Source of the DNA: Mucilaginibacter limnophilus
GTDB lineage: Bacteria; Bacteroidota; Bacteroidia; Sphingobacteriales; Sphingobacteriaceae
Direction of reading: 5' to 3'
DNA length: 64,000 nucleotides
Assembly (NCBI RefSeq): GCF_004005815.1
Contig: NZ_SACK01000001.1
Span: 434,001-498,000, forward strand
The notes beneath the pieces are model-generated. The model was not told where the DNA came from. It ran no database searches and saw nothing but the letters and a program-made list of their open reading frames with translations. Shown here piece by piece: positions 61,050-64,000 of this stretch; the stretch's first letter is position 1, and the number at the start of each line of letters is the position of its first letter. Made by a program: the position numbers and the translations under genes.

Positions 61050-61592
61050 TCAGATTTCTGGTTGATTGAAAAATGAAAATGACGAATGCCCGTACCTTCG
61101 CTGTTCGGTAAAATTTGGCTGATTACTAAGATTTTGCATCGACTGATGCTCAACTATCAGCAATCCGCCTGGTGTAAGCAGGTTTTTTTCAAACACTATC
61201 TTAGGTATTTCGGGTATCCTGTTCAAATCATACGGAGGATCGGCGAAGATGATATCGAATTGTTCCGTTTCCAGATCCATGTATTTAAATACGTCGGCTT
61301 TGAAGGTTTTGATACAATCCAGACTGTGTTTTCGTGCGATATCTTTTATGTAATTAAGCCCGTTTATGTTACGGTCGACAGAGAGCACACTTTCCGCTCC
61401 GCGGGATGCGAATTCAAAGGTAATGTTACCGGTGCCGCTAAACAGGTCGAGTACGCGGATGCCTTCAAGTTCTGTTTGATTTTGCAGGATGTTGAACAGC
61501 GCTTCTTTAGCCAGATCGGTAGTAGGGCGTACCGGAAGATTAGTGGGTGGATTTAAACGTAATCCGCGAAGTTTACCGCCAATTATCCGCAT
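61050..61592 (-). CDS. rsmD: 16S rRNA (guanine966-N2)-methyltransferase
   Basis: 180 residues. Opening [13 protein letters not shown] is diagnostic of Rsm[19 protein letters not shown]-binding [20 protein letters not shown], and catalytic DPPY in [10 protein letters not shown]. Methylates G966 of 16S rRNA. Its start overlaps the DUF3822 gene end by 10 nt, as is usual in Bacteroidota where the two genes pair. In many bacteria rsmD sits next to coaD, as it nearly does here. Confidence 0.97.
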   Translation of the reverse strand: MRIIGGKLRGLRLNPPTNLPVRPTTDLAKEALFNILQNQTELEGIRVLDLFSGTGNITFEFASRGAESVLSVDRNINGLNYIKDIARKHSLDCIKTFKADVFKYMDLETEQFDIIFADPPYDLNRIPEIPKIVFEKNLLTPGGLLIVEHQSMQNLSNQPNFTEQRRYGHSSFSFFNQPEI

Positions 61593-62380
61593 AATGTTAA
61601 AGCCGCTACCGATAAAATGTGGTGAGGCTCAACCTCGTCAGGAAGCTGTAAAAGGTTCAGATTGGTTGTTTCAACCTCGTTAAAAAAGTCGGCCAGGCGC
61701 TTAAACTCATCGTCGTTCCGGCTTATTTCACCACTAATGCAAACCCGTGTTTTTTTCGGCTGCATTTTTAGCTGCTCGGTTACAAAGGCGGCGTAGTAAC
61801 TCAGTTCGTCGGGCGTGTAAAAATCGAAAGTGCTTAAAAAGCGCAGTTTACCATAGTTATAGTATAAGAATGATACTTTACTGCCGCTGATTTCAGCATA
61901 TATCGTATCGTCCGACGGATTGCTTCCTGCAATCGCCTTTACCCATCCCTTAAGCCCGAATACGGTGTTCTCGACCCCATACTTTTCAATAGCATTTATA
62001 ACATCGGCAGATACCTTGTAAAGCACCCGGTTTTCGCTGTCGAGTTGCTGAATAAAAACCTTTTCACCGGGTTGTACATCCAGAAAGCGGACAAAATCAT
62101 TTACGTTTGCTTCACTAAAAATAGCTTCTGGTATCAGTGTATAAGCAACTGAAGGTAAGCCAACAATCACCTGGCGGTATTCGGCACTCAACAGTTCGGC
62201 TATATCTGCAGGGTTGGTAAGCTCAGCAATTGGATTTATGCCGCCCCATTCAATTAAACTATTGCTTTGTGCAACAGCATAAGCGAATGTGGAAGTGTTC
62301 AACTTTAACAATAAAGTATAACTGCCTGCCTGTTGCAGGTCAATAGCGTCATTAGTGTAATAGTAAACAGGTTCGTTCAT
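61583..62380 (-). CDS. DUF3822 family protein
   Basis: 265 residues from ATG 62380. A longer in-frame reading from a TTG at 62467 is less likely because a perfect -7 box (TACATTTG, 62396-62389) lies right before 62380. Family features: SYTLLLKLNTSTFAYAVAQ near the start, VGLPSVAYTLIPEAIF, YAEISGSKVSFLYYNYGKLRFLSTFDFYTPDELSYY and VCISGEIS. The fold looks actin/ASKHA-like (two duplicated beta sheets), which is my impression. Function unknown; constant pairing with rsmD suggests a link to RNA or translation. Confidence 0.88.
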   Translation of the reverse strand: MNEPVYYYTNDAIDLQQAGSYTLLLKLNTSTFAYAVAQSNSLIEWGGINPIAELTNPADIAELLSAEYRQVIVGLPSVAYTLIPEAIFSEANVNDFVRFLDVQPGEKVFIQQLDSENRVLYKVSADVINAIEKYGVENTVFGLKGWVKAIAGSNPSDDTIYAEISGSKVSFLYYNYGKLRFLSTFDFYTPDELSYYAAFVTEQLKMQPKKTRVCISGEISRNDDEFKRLADFFNEVETTNLNLLQLPDEVEPHHILSVAALTLCG

Positions 62381-62388
62381 GCAGTTAG

Positions 62389-62396
62389 CAAATGTA
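62389..62396 (-). promoter_or_regulatory. -7 box (TACATTTG) of the DUF3822-rsmD-nudK operon
   Basis: Exact match 8 nt before ATG 62380, which implies a leaderless or very short-leader mRNA. It decides the start codon choice. Confidence 0.6.
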
Positions 62397-62497
62397 ATAT
62401 ATTTTAACAAATCGGTATCACTGATTAAAAGGATTGCCTGATTCTCAGATTGGGTACCTGGAATCAAATGTTAAAATCAAGGTTACAGACAATTAGT

Positions 62498-62505
62498 TAC
62501 CTTTG
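62498..62505 (+). promoter_or_regulatory. -7 box (TACCTTTG) of the helicase gene
   Basis: Exact match ending 5 nt before the GTG start at 62511. Confidence 0.55.
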
Positions 62506-62510
62506 TAACT

Positions 62511-63914
62511 GTGTCTGATATCATCCGCAAAGCTTTTCCGCATGAACCCAATGCCCAGCAAACCGAGTTGTTCAGCCTGCTGCACAAGTTTTTGACAGCC
62601 GAGGATGGCGACGAATGTTTTATACTGAAAGGATATGCCGGTACCGGTAAAACCACAGTTTTAAGCGCCCTGGTAAAGGCGCTGCGCGAGTATAATTTTA
62701 AATCAGTATTGCTGGCGCCAACAGGCAGAGCTGCAAAAGTGATTACCAGTTACTCTGGCCGTAAGGCGTTTACCATACACAAACGCATCTACCGTAAAAA
62801 GTCGGCGTTGAATGTTGATGAAAGCTTTTCCATTGCTGATAACATCGCCAGCAACACCCTGTTTATTGTTGACGAAGCGTCAATGATTTCTGATGAGATA
62901 AGCGGCAACAACCGTGAAACCCTGCTGCACGATCTGGTTAACTACGTGTACAATACTAAGAATTGTAAGCTGATGCTGGTAGGTGATACCGCGCAGTTGC
63001 CGCCTGTTGGTTCGGCAGAAAGCCCCGCGCTCGATGTTAAGCTTATGAAAGCTCAGTTTGGTTTAACGGTATTTACCTATGAACTTACAGACGTGCTTCG
63101 CCAGCAAAAGGATTCGGGCATACTGTATAACGTTACCAATGTTCGTGACATGATACGTAGCGAAAATTTGCAAATGCCGCGTATTGTTACAAAAGGCTAT
63201 AAAGACGTTTTTCGAATGGGAAGCGATAAGTTGGAAGAGGGGCTTAATTATGCATATAGTAAGTACGGTCATGAGAGCACGCTGATCATTTGTCGCTCAA
63301 ACAAAAACGCAAACCAGTTTAACCGCGAGATACGCGGGCGCATTTTGTGGCGTGAAGAAGAGCTTACCGGCGGCGACCAGATAATGGTGGTACGTAATAA
63401 TTATTTCTGGCTGCAGGATCAGGAGGAAGGAAGCACCGGTTTTATTGCCAACGGAGACATTGCCCGCATACGCAAAGTACGCGGCTTTGAGGATATGTAC
63501 GGTTTCAGGTTTGCAAACGTACAGCTTGAATTTATTGATTATGCCGAAGACCCGGTGATGGAATGCAAAGTACTGCTTGATACACTCTATTCTGAAGCGC
63601 CCGCATTGCCGCCAACCGAGCAAAAGCGCTTTTACCTCGAAGCTATGAAGGATTATGAGCACATTGCAAGCAAACGTGCCCAGCACGAAGAGTTAAAGTT
63701 AAACCCGTACTATAACGCCCTGCAAATAAAGTTTGCTTACGCGGTTACCTGCCACAAAGCACAGGGCGGGCAGTGGCCTGCAGTATTTGTTGACCAGGGA
63801 TATCTTACTGAAGAAATGGTAAACCTTGATTTTTTGCGCTGGTTTTATACGGCCTGTACACGTGCAACCAACGAGCTTTTCCTGGTGAATTTTAGCGAGA
63901 AGTTTTTTATTTAA
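62511..63914 (+). CDS. RecD/Pif1-like superfamily 1B DNA helicase
   Basis: 467 residues, GTG start. Motif I GYAGTGKTT (41-49), motif Ia APTGRAAKV, motif II LFIVDEASM, motif III VGDTAQLPPVGS, motif V AVTCHKAQGGQWPAVFVD and motif VI WFYTACTRAT are all present. Unwinds DNA 5'-3' with ATP. It lacks the long N-terminal region of RecD2 and is of the short type common in Bacteroidota. No RecB/RecC partners nearby, so it works alone, perhaps in repair. Divergent from the DUF3822 operon. Confidence 0.93.
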   Translation: MSDIIRKAFPHEPNAQQTELFSLLHKFLTAEDGDECFILKGYAGTGKTTVLSALVKALREYNFKSVLLAPTGRAAKVITSYSGRKAFTIHKRIYRKKSALNVDESFSIADNIASNTLFIVDEASMISDEISGNNRETLLHDLVNYVYNTKNCKLMLVGDTAQLPPVGSAESPALDVKLMKAQFGLTVFTYELTDVLRQQKDSGILYNVTNVRDMIRSENLQMPRIVTKGYKDVFRMGSDKLEEGLNYAYSKYGHESTLIICRSNKNANQFNREIRGRILWREEELTGGDQIMVVRNNYFWLQDQEEGSTGFIANGDIARIRKVRGFEDMYGFRFANVQLEFIDYAEDPVMECKVLLDTLYSEAPALPPTEQKRFYLEAMKDYEHIASKRAQHEELKLNPYYNALQIKFAYAVTCHKAQGGQWPAVFVDQGYLTEEMVNLDFLRWFYTACTRATNELFLVNFSEKFFI

Positions 63915-63953
63915 ATCCTCTGTATAATAAAATATCAGGTTGCCGAAGTAATC

Positions 63954-64000
63954 CTAATCAACCAGCGGCAAAAATATCCGGAACATTGATCCTTCATTCA
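63954..64000 (-). CDS. C-terminal tail of a histidine kinase (partial)
   Basis: Only the last 15 residues are inside the window: ...NEGSMFRIFLPLVD and a TAG stop (63954-63956). The G-S-x-F-x-I-x-LP pattern is the closing strand of HATPase domains in hybrid or simple sensor kinases. The rest lies beyond the right edge. Convergent with the helicase, 39 nt apart. Confidence 0.6.
   Translation of the reverse strand, partial: NEGSMFRIFLPLVD

Noticed and set aside
62381..62467. TTG start extending the DUF3822 protein by 29 residues
   Set aside because: An exact -7 box lies inside that stretch, 8 nt before ATG 62380, so the extension would not be transcribed from it.

Overview
The window reads as chromosomal DNA of a Bacteroidota bacterium, most likely Sphingobacteriaceae (Mucilaginibacter/Pedobacter-like). 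The basis is family content (tandem MacB/FtsX permeases ending in NPVKSLRSE, CarboxypepD_reg protein, choice-of-anchor I lipoprotein, DUF3822, YbiT-type ABC-F, DUF5706/PycTM), -7 boxes of the TAnnTTTG type, poor Shine-Dalgarno signals, and intergenic hairpin repeats common in that family. This placement is inference; no rRNA or marker tree is available here.

Layout. 0-2.8 kb: an N-acetylmuramoyl-L-alanine amidase cut by the left edge and a beta-propeller lipoprotein. 2.9-27.7 kb: a large export locus. It holds an NtrB/NtrC-like two-component pair on the minus strand, then, divergently, a HlyD adaptor, an ABC ATPase, seven consecutive MacB/FtsX permeases, a second ABC ATPase and a TolC-type channel. 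27.7-28.7 kb: a gene-free stretch packed with inverted repeats and a 9-bp tandem array. 28.7-31.2 kb: an orphan ECF sigma factor and two exported proteins.

31.4-44.7 kb: a tight plus-strand operon about phosphate chemistry. It encodes an HD phosphohydrolase fused to a PycTM effector-type membrane domain, polyphosphate kinase 1, an SdiA-regulated-type lipoprotein, a PAP2 phosphatase, a 1201-residue metallophosphoesterase/kinase-like/beta-barrel fusion, a GAF protein, and a second kinase-like/beta-barrel protein. 44.7-48.6 kb: a TPR histidine kinase and an M28 peptidase. 48.7-50.8 kb: tRNA-Lys(CUU), a possible integrase relic, small genes, and a truncated SnoaL-like gene abutting an HxlR regulator. 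50.3-54.1 kb: HxlR and divergent oxidoreductase around a palindromic operator, then MFS, SDR and GNAT genes. 54.2-64 kb: ABC-F ATPase, PAS kinase, a possible 26-residue membrane microprotein, SRPBCC-pyrE, NUDIX, coaD, nudK-rsmD-DUF3822, a RecD/Pif1-like helicase, and the tail of another histidine kinase at the right edge.

The two loci most deserving follow-up are the seven-permease exporter under its NtrC-type pair, and the polyphosphate operon with its HD-PycTM protein (no cognate cyclase seen nearby) and two outer-membrane proteins carrying a kinase-like domain. Several promoters and start codons are almost superimposed (pyrE, HxlR, DUF3822, helicase), which suggests leaderless mRNAs; the pyrE and NUDIX start codons share one CATG.
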